A stretch of 64,000 nucleotides of DNA from Rebecca billardiae RCC1528 (lineage: Eukaryota > Haptophyta), in contig OZ251234.1 in the NCBI GenBank assembly GCA_965240325.2, positions 992,001 to 1,056,000 of the forward strand, written 5' to 3'. Of the stretch, positions 51,274 to 61,604 are shown piece after piece; the stretch's first letter is position 1; each line of letters opens with the position of its first letter. Under the pieces are notes generated by a model that made no database searches, was not told the origin of the DNA, and saw only the letters and a program-made list of their open reading frames with translations. The position numbers and the translations under genes were made by a program.

Positions 51274-53121
51274 ATGGCGCCCAAGCCTGGCAAGCCAGCG
51301 TCCTCGGCGGTGAGCCGCCCGGCGTGGCGCAGCATATCATGGCCGGCCGTCCTGATTGTCGGCTTGATCGCTGTGCTCTTCTCGCGCTCCAGCACGCTGC
51401 TCGCGATTCCGGACGAGTACGCGCAGGCGATTGACGAGCTCGCGGCGCAGCTGCCCGAGGGCATCGCACGCTCCGCGGCGCAGGACGCGCTGCTCTCGCT
51501 GCGCTCGATGGCGGAGACACGGCCCGCCCCCACGCGCGCAGACAGCGTGGGCCAGCGCAGCGCAGCAGCCGGCATGCGCGCGCGCCACCCGGTCGTGCTG
51601 CTGCCCGGCTTCATCACGTCGGGGCTCGAGCTATGGCAGGGCGACGAGTGCGCGCGGCCGTTCTTCCGGCAGCGCTGGTGGGGCACTGCCTCCATGGTCA
51701 AGCTCCTCACTCTGCAGCCGCAGTGCTGGCTCCGCCACATGCAGCTCGACGCGGCGACTGGCACGGACCTTCCGGGCATCGCGCTGCGCCCGACCGCCGG
51801 CTTCGGCGCCGCGGACTACTTCTACGGCGGCTTCTGGGTGTGGGCCAAGCTCATCCAAGCGCTCAGCGAGATCGGGTACACGCCGTCCAACATGCACATG
51901 GCGAGCTACGACTGGCGCCTCCCGTACGCGCAGCTCGAGGCGCGCGACCGCTTCTTCTCCGGGCTGACGGCGCACATTGAGACGGTGACGGCGCCGCCCA
52001 ACCCGGCGAAAGCCGTCGTGATTGCGCACTCGATGGGCACGGTGCTGTGGACGTACTACGCGCAGTGGGTCGTCTCGCCCAGTGGCGGCAATCGCGCCGC
52101 GTCGTGGATCGAAGACCACGTGCACGCCGTCGCGTTTCTCGGCGGCCCGCTGCTCGGCGCGCACTCGGCGCTCGGAGGCATCGTGCTCGGCGAGTGCTCC
52201 GACTTCGCGCTGCTCACCGGCTCGGCGGGCCGCCAGCTCAACGCGGTGGTCAGCCCGGCGAAGCGCCGCAGCCTCTTCCGCTCGTGGGGCGCCGGCCAGA
52301 CGCTGCTGCCCAAGGGCGGCGACGCCGTGTGGGGCGGGCACGGCCCCGCGTTCCAGCGGCGGCGCGGCGCTGCCGACGGCGCTGCCGGCGGAGACAACAA
52401 CGAGCTCGTGCCTGTCCTGACGCTGGACGAGACGATGGCCATGCTCGAGCGCGATGCTGAGGCGAGCCAGGGGCGCTGGTCCTGGTGGTACGACCACGGT
52501 GCCATCGTCGGCCGCAACGAGAGCGAGCGCGCCGCGCTGCGTGCCCCGCCCGAGCGCGCGTGGGCGAACCCGCTGCTCGGCGCGCTGCCCCCCGCGCCGA
52601 GCACGACGTACTACTGCCTCAACGGCGTGGGCAAGCCGACGGATGTGGGCTACGTCGTCTCCGAGGACCTCGTGCGCGAGCAGCCGCCCGAGCCGCTCGG
52701 GGAGGGCGAGGCCGTGCCGTTCCTGCTCGACCGCGACGCGGCCGCGCATGGCGTCAAGCGCGCGACCGTCTTCGCAGACGGCGACGGCACCGTCGCGCTC
52801 GAGTCGATGGGGTACATGTGCGAGGGGCCGTGGGCGCGGCGGGGCAGCCCGCACAACCCGTCGGGCGTGCCCGTCGTCCTCCGCGAGTACGAGAACAAGA
52901 AGGGCCGCGCAGACGACCCGCTCGACACGATGCGCGGCGTGAGCGCCGAGTCGGCCGGCCACGTCGACATGCTCGGCAACGAGGAGCTGCTCGCCGACCT
53001 GATCGCCATCGCTTCCGGCCGCACGGACGCGCACCCAGTCGAGCGGCGGGTGCTCTCGGGCATCACCGAGCTGACGCGCGAGATTGACGAACGGCTGGGG
53101 ATGGTGCCGCCCGCCGCGTAG
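51274..53121 (+). CDS. PDAT: Phospholipid:diacylglycerol acyltransferase (PDAT, LCAT family)
   Basis: Makes triacylglycerol by moving an acyl group from a phospholipid to diacylglycerol at the ER. 615 aa, single exon. A basic N-terminus and one membrane anchor (about 22-42) are followed by the lumenal LCAT-fold catalytic domain: HPVVLLPGFITSGLELWQGD (oxyanion-hole region), MHMASYDWRLPYAQLE, VVIAHSMGTVLWTYYAQWV (nucleophile Ser in HSMG), AVAFLGGPLLGAHSALGGIV, FADGDGTVALESMGYMCEG (catalytic Asp) and SAGHVDMLGNEELL (catalytic His). Motif order and length match plant and algal PDAT1. The ATG at 51274 is the only start that keeps the anchor. Confidence 0.93.
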   Translation: MAPKPGKPASSAVSRPAWRSISWPAVLIVGLIAVLFSRSSTLLAIPDEYAQAIDELAAQLPEGIARSAAQDALLSLRSMAETRPAPTRADSVGQRSAAAGMRARHPVVLLPGFITSGLELWQGDECARPFFRQRWWGTASMVKLLTLQPQCWLRHMQLDAATGTDLPGIALRPTAGFGAADYFYGGFWVWAKLIQALSEIGYTPSNMHMASYDWRLPYAQLEARDRFFSGLTAHIETVTAPPNPAKAVVIAHSMGTVLWTYYAQWVVSPSGGNRAASWIEDHVHAVAFLGGPLLGAHSALGGIVLGECSDFALLTGSAGRQLNAVVSPAKRRSLFRSWGAGQTLLPKGGDAVWGGHGPAFQRRRGAADGAAGGDNNELVPVLTLDETMAMLERDAEASQGRWSWWYDHGAIVGRNESERAALRAPPERAWANPLLGALPPAPSTTYYCLNGVGKPTDVGYVVSEDLVREQPPEPLGEGEAVPFLLDRDAAAHGVKRATVFADGDGTVALESMGYMCEGPWARRGSPHNPSGVPVVLREYENKKGRADDPLDTMRGVSAESAGHVDMLGNEELLADLIAIASGRTDAHPVERRVLSGITELTREIDERLGMVPPAA

Positions 53122-56100
53122 ACGTGCGCCGGGTATGCCAGAATGTGCCCGAAAGTGTCACCGACACCTCAGAAGCCTACTACTGCATAGTAGTATCACT
53201 AGACACTACGTACTACGCTAAGGCAGGGAAGGGATGTCTCCGGCCGGGCGCCGGACGACTCTGCTCTCTAGCTACTGCGAGTTTTTGGCGGCCGTCCTTC
53301 GGTCCTAAACTTGGCCGTTGACGAATGAGGCAACTTTTCTGTGGAAACGCTGGGTTTGGGGAAATGCACAGCTGTGGAGACACGTAGACGCGCTTGTACC
53401 CCGATTCCGATAGCGAATTCAGGCTCAACGGCCTGAAATAGCGCTCGCGATTCGATGATTGGTCGCGGAATCTGCATAAACCGAACTTCAGCGCCGACCA
53501 AGGTCTCCAGCTCAGTTCCACCTGGTCTGGGGCGCGCACGACCCGTCCAAGTCCACGCAACGGCAAGCACACGATGCGGCTGGCATTGCGCTTCGATCCG
53601 ATCGTTGCGGCGACGTGCGTGTTCGGAGGTGCATACGCGATGGTCGCGCTCGGCAATATCGCCGCGTCGACCCCGCCTTTCTCGCCACCTCCGACGCGGA
53701 AACGGGCATCGGACGCGCGTACACCCACGGGATGGACGCGCTGGACGCACTGGACGTGAACGCGTGCTCCACTGCAACGCGAGCACTGGGGTCTTTGACC
53801 AGCTCTGCGGAGCTACTCCGCACGTGCTACGACACAGCTTCGTTCGGGCATGCACACGCGCAGGAGCGAAAGGCACCCGAGACAACGCGCACAACGGTTC
53901 AGATTTTACGAGCACCGCACCGCCTTTGTAGCGCTCATCACTGATCGGTGGCACAACCTGGGCTCACGTTGGGAATCTCAAATTGGCCCATCCGTATCAC
54001 GATCTACTAGGTGCGCCATTGGTGGAGAACGACGAGTCCGTGTTCCGCGTAGTCACACGGTTCGAGGCTGCGAGCTCATTCACTCGTTGACACGGACCGG
54101 GTCGGGTCGGCGAGAGAGTGCCAGCTGAGGCGGCACTTTACGTTCAGTGGCCGGTCTGTCCGAGCTCGCGCCGAAGTCGACGCTGAAATTGACCGTACGT
54201 TGCGCCCGTTGTAGCTAGCAGACCGTTGAATGCCATAGGCAGGCGCGGTGGGCACTGACGACCGGACCGGCCGGCGACCGCGGACCGCGCGCGTCGCCCA
54301 CTGGACGCTGCGGGACGCGGCCGCGACGGTCGGCCGCGGAGTCGGCCGCGGGCCTTTACAATATGAAATATAAGCTGCTGATACTGATGATTCAATATTC
54401 GTCCGCCGCCTTGTAATGAATAAGTCCGCGCCGTGGCCGCATGCCAGTGTCGTTAAATCATAGAATGAGCCTAAATCGTCAGTCAGTCCCGGAATGAGAG
54501 ACCGAGTTAGAAGTGTCAGCAGATTTATTGACTGTCTCGGAACTTATTATTCCGATTGAGCTTGAGCAGTGAGATCCGACCGCTTCGTCTGAGTCTGACG
54601 ACAGTTGATCACGGTCAATTAACTAGTACGGTAGAGTGAATTGTTTGTCACTGAATACGGCAGTTCATTACTGCGGTCTTGAAAGGTATTCTACTCATTT
54701 TGCGAATTGAGAAATAAATTTCTCAATCACGCCACGGAGTACGGCCGGGCGGGCCAGTACGGGACTGACTCGCGTGTAACTGCAATTGATTATTCAGTAT
54801 ACTTTCTGAGTGCTGAAATATCTGGGCCTGGCTCTCCGTCGGCCCGACGAGCCCCGACTACTCTGGATGGAATTCGGGAATCATTATTTAAAGAGAGTTA
54901 CCGCCGCGTCACGCAGACGACTACGGTATCGCAGTCGTCAACGCGGCTCGGTCGCTTCAGTGCCGACTCAGCGGCTGTAGAGTGTCACCCGCCCGCGCGG
55001 CCGTCCGAGGGGTTGCCAGCGAACAGTCTGCGCGGTGCCAAGTGCTCACCGCCACTGTACGTCGTCACGGCGCCCGGGCGGCCCGCGCCGCCTCTGCCGA
55101 GTCTGCGCCAGGCGGTGAGACGTGAGTGATGCTGCGAATCTGATCATGGCGACTGGCTGCGGCCTGGCCGCGCGAGGCCCGGCAACGGTAACTACTAACT
55201 AGCGCGGGCAGTCCGACTTTTGACATCAAGACCTGCTGCCGGCATTATGAGTCATTTGAGTCACCCCGTGGGCCCCGTGTCCCGTGATCGGTCTCGGGTC
55301 TCGCACCGACGTGGCGACGTCCGACCCGCGTCCGCCTGAAGAGCCCAGATACGCGGACGTCTGACATATATTTGAGAATGATGCCGCGCCAATACTACTG
55401 GCTTATTCACATATCAGTAAATCGGCGATTAAATCATCATATTGTTATAATAATGTATAATATACCGAATTGGCTTGTTGCATTTTGAAGTGAGACCAAA
55501 CGCGACATCGGAGGGAATTTCGGCGAGCGAATTTTTTTCATGATGGCCGCTGCCGCGCTGCGGCGGCGGCCACGGGAGGCGCTCAGGAGGCGCGCGTCGC
55601 ACCAGACGACGCGCGTCGACGCTTGCCTACGGTTCTAGACAGAGTGTGCGCCACGCTGCATGCTATACAGCCACGGCACGCTCGGCAGTCAGGTCGACAC
55701 TCGTCGACGCCGTCCGCGTGCAGTGCCGACACGAGTTGTGATCGAGCGCGTCGGCGCGCTCAGCCATCTGGTCGAGAATCATGCTGTGGTCTGCGGCCGA
55801 GAGAACGACCGGGATCTTCCTCAACGCATTCCCCATCGTGCTCGAGTTGTGCGTAGTCTCGCCCGCGGGCGCGCTCGCAATCACCATCTGCAATCTGCGC
55901 TCGCCTTGCGGTGCAGCGCTCCTCGGAGTGCCACCACGAGAGCTCGCGGTACTTCTACTGGGTATTGGAGGAGTCGAAGGTGCGCCAGCCAAGTAGATGA
56001 CGTCGACCACCTCGGTGCCAGCCACGATCAGTCCCCAGACGCCCCCAAAGCAGTGTCGGGGTCTAGAGGTAAGCGTCGAGGATCAGTAGAAGCTTACGGC

Positions 56101-56311
56101 GCAGTGTCCGAACGGTGCTCAACAGGACAGTACTGCAAGAGAATGAGATAGTACTCGTAGGATTCACTGTCATCAGACTAGTTGCCGCCGGCGTAATCCA
56201 CGGCTGGGATGGCCCCGTTGTGACCGGGCTCAATGAGTGCCACGCGTCGCTGCTGGTCGTCCAGGAAGCGCTCTGCGAGCCAGTGTCAACCCGGAGCTGA
56301 TAATGCGCTCG
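53122..56311. other. Long gene-poor region
   Basis: About 3.2 kb. 53560-53930 has coding-like pieces in two frames (RLALRFDPIVAATCVFGGAY; ETGIGRAYTHGMDALDALDV) with no intact gene, possibly decayed. 54400-54760 and 55370-55540 are AT-rich. A 13-bp inverted repeat (56295-56307 and 56341-56353) lies at the right edge. No RNA gene was recognised. Confidence 0.4.
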
Positions 56312-56780
56312 GGCCTCGGCGGCGCTCGAGGAGGGCGCCCCGCATTATCAGCTTCACCGAGGAGATCGCGCGCTGGCTGGGGACGGCCAAGCAGATGAAC
56401 ACGGAGCTGGGCGGCTCGGAGCTGATTATGAACCGCACGCGCGCGCAGCTCGCGAGGACGCGCGATCGTGTGGTGGTACCCTACGCCGAGATCACCGCGA
56501 CTTTCCGGGCTACGACACAATCGACCCGGCGACGCGCGACGAGAAGCGCGCCCGCACTCAAGCCGGAAGAGCTTCCACAACCTGCGCATCGACCAGGCGG
56601 GTCGCGTGTGGGTGTGTCGCTGGCCGTGCTCGTGCGCACCGTGCCGTGCCGCGCTCCCGCGCAACATGCGCCCGACATCCGGTCCCTGCGCGCTCCGCCC
56701 CATCTTCAGCGAGCTCAACGACTGGCACGTCGCACGACGTGACGGCGCAGCTCCAGCGGAAGGCCGGCGCTGGAGCTGAG
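56312..56780 (+). pseudogene. Decayed protein-coding fragment spread over three frames
   Basis: Coding-like sequence passes through the three frames in turn: PRIISFTEEIARWLGTAKQM and VVVPYAEITATFR (frame of 56335), then DFPGYDTIDPATRDEKRART (56499 onward), then KSFHNLRIDQAGRVWVCRWP and RPIFSELNDWHV (about 56567-56740). The breaks are not at plausible splice sites. No family is recognised and no start is present. Confidence 0.4.
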
Positions 56781-56959
56781 GACTCGGACGATGAGATCGA
56801 GGTCGACCGGGACTTGCGTAGCGCCTCGTGCCCGCCTCCTCACGCGTCTTGCGGGCTGCAGCATGCGCTGAATCTTGAGCTCCAGCCCTTCTGAGCTTTC
56901 TTGCCGCGTCGACCGCGCGCGGAGCTTCTGCTTCTGCTTGGACATGAGGGGGTGCCCAC

Positions 56960-57100
56960 TTGGATGCAGAGTGTTCTCGACGTAGGTCACGCCCCAGCCT
57001 GGCGCAAGTGGATTGCTGCACTCACGACAACCTCAGGGGTGCAGCGATCGCGTTCCCCGCGGTCCAGACGCCATCCTCGTCGAGAACACTCTGCATCCAA
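56960..57100. repeat. Inverted repeat, 23-bp perfect arms
   Basis: 56960-56982 (starts TTGGATGCAGAGTGTTCTCG) and 57078-57100 are exact reverse complements, separated by 95 nt. It lies just downstream of the decayed fragment. Confidence 0.85.
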
Positions 57101-57657
57101 CCGGGCGTCACGTGGATTCCCACTGGGATGTCGCCGTCACATATTTGTTGGTATTTATTCAATTTGCAACAGGCCAATTACGTGTTGTGAACCGTCGTAG
57201 TCAATAACCGCTAGCTAGCGTTCGATCGATGATCGCCTGACAAAGCGACAGACCGCGATGCGACATATTATAGCAGGCTCACTTCACCTCCGGAGTCCTG
57301 ACCGATCCCGGACACCGGGCTGTCACCGAGGCAGACTCAGGTCCACGAGACTCCGGCGCCAGGGCGGCGGGCAGCGATCAGCGATGCGACTTATGCCCGA
57401 GCCGTTCAGCCGCAGTGGTGCCCAGCCTCACGGAGTCGCCGTGCGGTTCGTTGATACCGGATGCCGTCGCGCGGCGGCGGCTTTTCGTCACCGCACTGCG
57501 AGCTCACCGGTCACCCCGGGCCACGGCAGCGGCTCGCTCTTGAACTCATCTCGTCCTCAAAGTCAAAGGCGAGTTCAGGTGTCGGCGCAGGGCTCCAGGC
57601 ATGCGCCCGGCTGCACGAGCGGATCGACCACGTTCCACAACACGCCCGACGCGTTCT
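57101..57657. other. Intergenic region
   Basis: 557 bp upstream (on the + strand) of the stop codon of the FOR20-like gene. Only short unsupported frames are present. Confidence 0.5.
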
Positions 57658-58518
57658 TCAGTGCGAGAAGACAAGCGGGTCCGGCGCCCCGCCGCCAAGC
57701 GCACGCCCGTACGCCGGCATATCCCCACCGTCCATCTCGGCCGCGTCGGCTGCCGTGCGCAGCACGGCGGAGCCTGGAACGTCGCTCGGCATGCCGCCAC
57801 CGTCCCTCGTCGACGGCGCGCGCGCGCGCGAATGAGCCCCCCCAGAGACTCTACCTGTGGGCGGCTCACGCGCCAAGCCGCGCATGCGCACGCCCTCCCC
57901 GACGCCCCGCTGGCTCGCTGCCACGCCCCCGCGCCCTCCGCCCGCGGCTGCGGGAGCGAGCAGCGAGTAGAGCAGAGGCAGCGCGATTGGGCGCGGCTCG
58001 CGAGCGTCGCCCCTCGGAAGCACCGACTGCTGCTGCAGGCCCGTGCGCTCAGACATGTATTCACGATCGATCGTGCCGTTGGGCTGGCCGGTTTCTGCGC
58101 ACGGACGGGCCAGCGGGGGGCGCAGGTGCGCGCGCACGCCCCCCGTTGTTGGTTCGGGTGCCGCGCGAGCACGCACTGGTATGCGCGCGCGCGTGCGTGC
58201 CTGGCATGAAGACAGAGAGCGTGTGCGTGTAGTGGTTGAATTCGAGGTACTCACGGATCAGGTCGTTGATCACCAGGTTCTCGGGGTTCGGATGTGCGCG
58301 GCGCTCGTTCTCGTCGTCCATGGCGCCAAACACCTCGGCGCGAATCGACGCGCGCAGCCGCGAGAGCGCGCCCTTCGCCTCGAGCGTCTCGCGCAGCGCT
58401 GCGCGCGGAGGTGCATCACGCCGGCGCGCTCATGCGGGCCCCTCGATGCGCGCCTCGCCGCACGCGGGGTGGTGGGCTTCTTTTGCAGCGCACCTTCTTC
58501 GAGCTCGGCGGCCGCCAT
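57658..58518 (-). CDS. CEP20: FOR20/FOPNL (CEP20)-like centriolar protein with LisH motif
   Basis: Centriolar-satellite/basal-body protein needed for cilium or flagellum assembly. Exons 58518-58494, 58398-58201 and 58094-57658 give up to 219 aa. The joined N-terminus reads MAAAELEE-ALRETLEAKGA, then LRASIRAEVFGAMDDE and the LisH-type motif ENLVINDLIREYLEFNHYTH, matching FOPNL closely; exon 3 continues ETGQPNGTIDREYM and PIALPLLYSLLAP. Intron 1 is 95 nt (GTGCGC...CGCAG). Intron 2 (58095-58200, 106 nt) has a GC donor (CCAG|GCACGC) and CGCAG acceptor; the alignment VFMP-ETGQP requires it. A further 81-nt segment (57774-57854, GTAGAG...CCAG, phase 1, multiple of three) may be an optional intron. 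Presence of this gene implies a flagellated life stage. Confidence 0.85.
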
Positions 58519-58747
58519 CGCTCAAACGATCGGAGGCGGCCGTTGGCCAAACACGCCGGGTGGAAAAAGTCGCGACGATGAAAAAGTCCACATTCATCAG
58601 CAAAAAAGGCAAGCACCGCGACCAATCGACCATCCTTGCAACAAAGGAATCACTGAGTGCAAGCGCAAACTGTTTCAAGTTCGTCCCGACCGGAACGGCC
58701 ACGCCTCGGCCGCCCGGCTGAGGCGGGCTCAACATTGAACATTGACG

Positions 58748-61051
58748 ATGCTGAGCCGCGCGCCGGTGATGAGGGTGATCTCAGCTCATCGCTCGCCGGC
58801 GGGTGCCATGCTGGGCTCCACCGCGTCGGGGGGTCGCCGAGCCATGCGCTCTGCGGCGCTTGCCGCGTGCCTCGCGACGTGCGTGCTCCCGGCACGATGT
58901 GGCGCCGAGCTCATCCTCGTCCAGGGGCGCAGCTGGTGCGGCACGCTCCAGGGCGTCACTTCGCACGACGCCGTCCTCAGCGCGCTCGAGTGCGCCGTGC
59001 TCACGCGCGCGCCGTACGTCGCCTGGTCCGGCCTCACGCACGAGTGCTACGCGTGCTCGCGCGCGGAGGCGTATGCGCGCAGGGCGGACGAGCTTTTCGG
59101 CGTGTACGCCACGGGTGCGCCCGAGCCGGCCGACGCGGCTCGCAGCGCCGCGCGCGGCTCGCGCGAGCCGCCTTCGTTTGTCTGCGCTGCGCCGGGTGCC
59201 GGCTGCGGCTGGCGCTCGTGGCCGGACCACGACCGCGTCACGTCGGCGGAGCACTGCGCCGCGCTCGTCGTTGCGACGGTGGCTGGCGCGGGCTCGCCCG
59301 CGCCCGCGCGCTTCGCCTTCGTGCGCGACAGCGGGCTCTGCTACGCGTGCGCGCCGGACGCGCCTGCGCGCTGGGCGCTGCCCGGCGCGATCTCGTGCGC
59401 GCTCAGCAGTCCGGGCGCGTCCGGCGCGGCGGCGCCCGCGCCGGCGGCGCCGCCGCCCGCGCGCGCGCCGCCGCCGCCGGCGCAGGCGGGCGCGCTGTAC
59501 AGCGGGCAGCGCTGCGGCACCCTCGCCATGCCCCTGAGCACGCGCGTCGAGTCTGCGTCCATGTGCGCGCTGGTCGTGTCTCAGTCTCTGTGGGCGCGCG
59601 ACCGGCCGTTGTTCAGCCTCGCGCCCACGCTGCACCTGTGCTACGCATGCACGGAGGCGGAGGCGGCGGAGGGCGCGCGCGTGCCCAGCCCGCTCTTTGC
59701 CATCTTCCGCGTCGCCGACTTCGTCGGGGCCGACGGCGTGCCGACGGCCGCGGCCAGCGCGCCAGGCGGCGGCGACGCGACGCTCGGCGGGGCCGGCAGT
59801 GGCGGCGATGGCGGCAGCGGTGGCGGCGCGGCGCGTGCCGTGTCCTCCGCCGGCACGCGCGACGTGGCGTGGTCCAACGCGCACGGGCAGCATCAGGCGA
59901 GGCAGCCTGCACGCGCGCACGCGCCGCCGCCCGCCCCGCTGCCGCCGCCCTCTCCGCTGCCGCCGCCGGCCATATCCCCACCGCCGCCGCCGCGCCCACC
60001 GCCGCCGCCGCCCGCGTGTGAGCCTTTGGCGCTGTCGTGGGCATGGGCGGCGCCGGCCGGCTCGGCCGGCCCGGGGCACGCCTGGCCGCGCGCCGCCGCG
60101 CCGGGCGTGGCAGGCTGCGCTGCGCGCTGGGAGCTCCTCGCACCCGAGGCGGACGGCCTCGTCCTTGCGCACGGCTCGGCCGGCGCGGCCGGCGCGGGCA
60201 GCGCCGAGGCCTGCCTCCCGCGCGCGCATCGCTGCGCGCTCGTCCGAATGCTGGCGGCCGCGCCGTGCGGCGCGGAGCTGCGCTGGGCGCTGCACGCGCG
60301 CGCGGGCGCGGCGTGGGCCTCGGGCGGGCTCACCTTCGGCTCGCTCGCCTGCCCGCCCGGCCGCGCCTCCGGCGCGCGCGCGCTCTCGCCCCAGCGCCTT
60401 GCGCCTCTGGACATCGCGCGCTCGGCCGAGGCGTTCGAGCTGGTGCACGCGAGCGCGCAGCTCGTGCTGGCGGCCATCCTGTTGTCCACGCTGCTGCTCA
60501 CGTTGTGCGTCGCGGCGGCGGACGTGGCGTGGGAGCGCCTCGAGCGGGACAGGCTGGACGCGGATCCGGACGAGCCGCACGCCGACGCGTCGGGCGGCCG
60601 AGGCGCGCGGCGCTCATGCGTCTCACGGCTGTGCCCTGGCGGTTGGCTGCCGCCATGGCTGCACGCGCCGCAGGCGGAGGCGGAGGCGGAGGGCGGCGCA
60701 CGCGGGACGGGATCGGACGACGGGGACGTGCCGGGGGTGGCTGGGGGCGCGCCGGCCGCGGCACTGGCCGCCGAGGGCGCGAGCGGGGCGCACGCCCCCG
60801 CAGCGGCACCAGCGGCCGGCTCCGCTGGGCCGGACGCGCCGCGCGGCGCGCGCGCGCCTGACGGCCGCGGCGCAGGCGGCGGTGCATCATCGGCGCAGCG
60901 CTGGTCCGAGTGGGCGGCTGGCCTCGCCAGCTGGGGCGCCGGCAATCCGCACGTGGAGATGGGGGGCATGCCGACCCGCACTGCGTCCGAGCGGCAGCGT
61001 CGGCTCGACGAGGTGGACTTTGCCAGGCTGGAAGCCCTCGCTCTTTTGTGA
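58748..61051 (+). CDS. Type I membrane protein with three Cys-containing repeats and Pro-rich stalk
   Basis: 767 aa from 58748; the Met at 58844 directly precedes a signal peptide (RSAALAACLATCVLPARC) and may be the real start. The lumenal part holds three related modules of about 60-70 residues ending in CYAC: SWCGTLQG...ALECAVL...HECYACSRAEAY; GCGWRSWP...EHCAALV...GLCYACAPDA; QRCGTLAM...SMCALVV...HLCYACTEAE. They resemble PAN/apple-like disulphide modules in spacing but are not assigned. A Gly/Ser-rich and then a polyproline stalk (about 391-423) follows, then a second Cys-containing domain, one membrane helix near 573-595 (LVLAAILLSTLLLTLCVAAA) and a long cytosolic tail. It is probably a surface or adhesion protein. 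Confidence 0.7.
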   Translation: MLSRAPVMRVISAHRSPAGAMLGSTASGGRRAMRSAALAACLATCVLPARCGAELILVQGRSWCGTLQGVTSHDAVLSALECAVLTRAPYVAWSGLTHECYACSRAEAYARRADELFGVYATGAPEPADAARSAARGSREPPSFVCAAPGAGCGWRSWPDHDRVTSAEHCAALVVATVAGAGSPAPARFAFVRDSGLCYACAPDAPARWALPGAISCALSSPGASGAAAPAPAAPPPARAPPPPAQAGALYSGQRCGTLAMPLSTRVESASMCALVVSQSLWARDRPLFSLAPTLHLCYACTEAEAAEGARVPSPLFAIFRVADFVGADGVPTAAASAPGGGDATLGGAGSGGDGGSGGGAARAVSSAGTRDVAWSNAHGQHQARQPARAHAPPPAPLPPPSPLPPPAISPPPPPRPPPPPPACEPLALSWAWAAPAGSAGPGHAWPRAAAPGVAGCAARWELLAPEADGLVLAHGSAGAAGAGSAEACLPRAHRCALVRMLAAAPCGAELRWALHARAGAAWASGGLTFGSLACPPGRASGARALSPQRLAPLDIARSAEAFELVHASAQLVLAAILLSTLLLTLCVAAADVAWERLERDRLDADPDEPHADASGGRGARRSCVSRLCPGGWLPPWLHAPQAEAEAEGGARGTGSDDGDVPGVAGGAPAAALAAEGASGAHAPAAAPAAGSAGPDAPRGARAPDGRGAGGGASSAQRWSEWAAGLASWGAGNPHVEMGGMPTRTASERQRRLDEVDFARLEALALL

Positions 61052-61604
61052 CGACTAGTGTTAGTATTAGTAACTAAACGTGCTCTAAGACATCAACAGA
61101 CATGTACCCATATGACCGCTACTGAGACTACGCGATGAGGCTGAGTCATGAGCGTGATTGTCACTGCTGGACGGAACGGCATCACTACGATGACGCGTAC
61201 GGTCGTCCGTACGGCCCCGCGGCCCGCCTCACCGACGGGAGACGTCCCCGGCGCGTGAGCCCGTGAGCCGGCCGTGCCCGGCACGCGGGGACGGGGACCA
61301 GGGTGCTCGCGGCTCACGGCGGCCGGCGCCCGTCGGCCTCGATGCGCCTCAGTGGAGCACCGTCTGCCTCCGTGACCACTGACCGTCAGGCAGGTCACGC
61401 TGCGTGACCGACAGACGGACACGGTGCCCAGGGCTGGGAAAGCAGAGCCAGAGAGAAAGACTGACGCGATATGACTGCTATGAGTAGAGAAAAACAACTG
61501 CTTATTCCCAATACCCCCATACTTGTAATGAAAACTTCGACGACGGAGAGGGCATCAGCGAGCCAGCGACGACGACGGGCCGCCGCCAGCACGCGGACGA
61601 GACC
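61052..61604. other. Tandem intergenic region
   Basis: 553 bp between two plus-strand genes. It presumably contains the TruB promoter. No gene is seen. Confidence 0.5.

Noticed and set aside
53800-53860. Plus-strand translation ATPHVLRHSFVRACTRAG resembles the box II motif of tyrosine recombinases
   Set aside because: No box I Arg or catalytic Tyr is found, the rest of that frame is an Arg-rich shadow, and another frame over the same bases looks at least as coding-like. Treated as chance.
58781-60580. 599-codon minus-strand frame
   Set aside because: Arg-rich shadow of the membrane protein on the plus strand, which has a signal peptide, repeats and a membrane helix.
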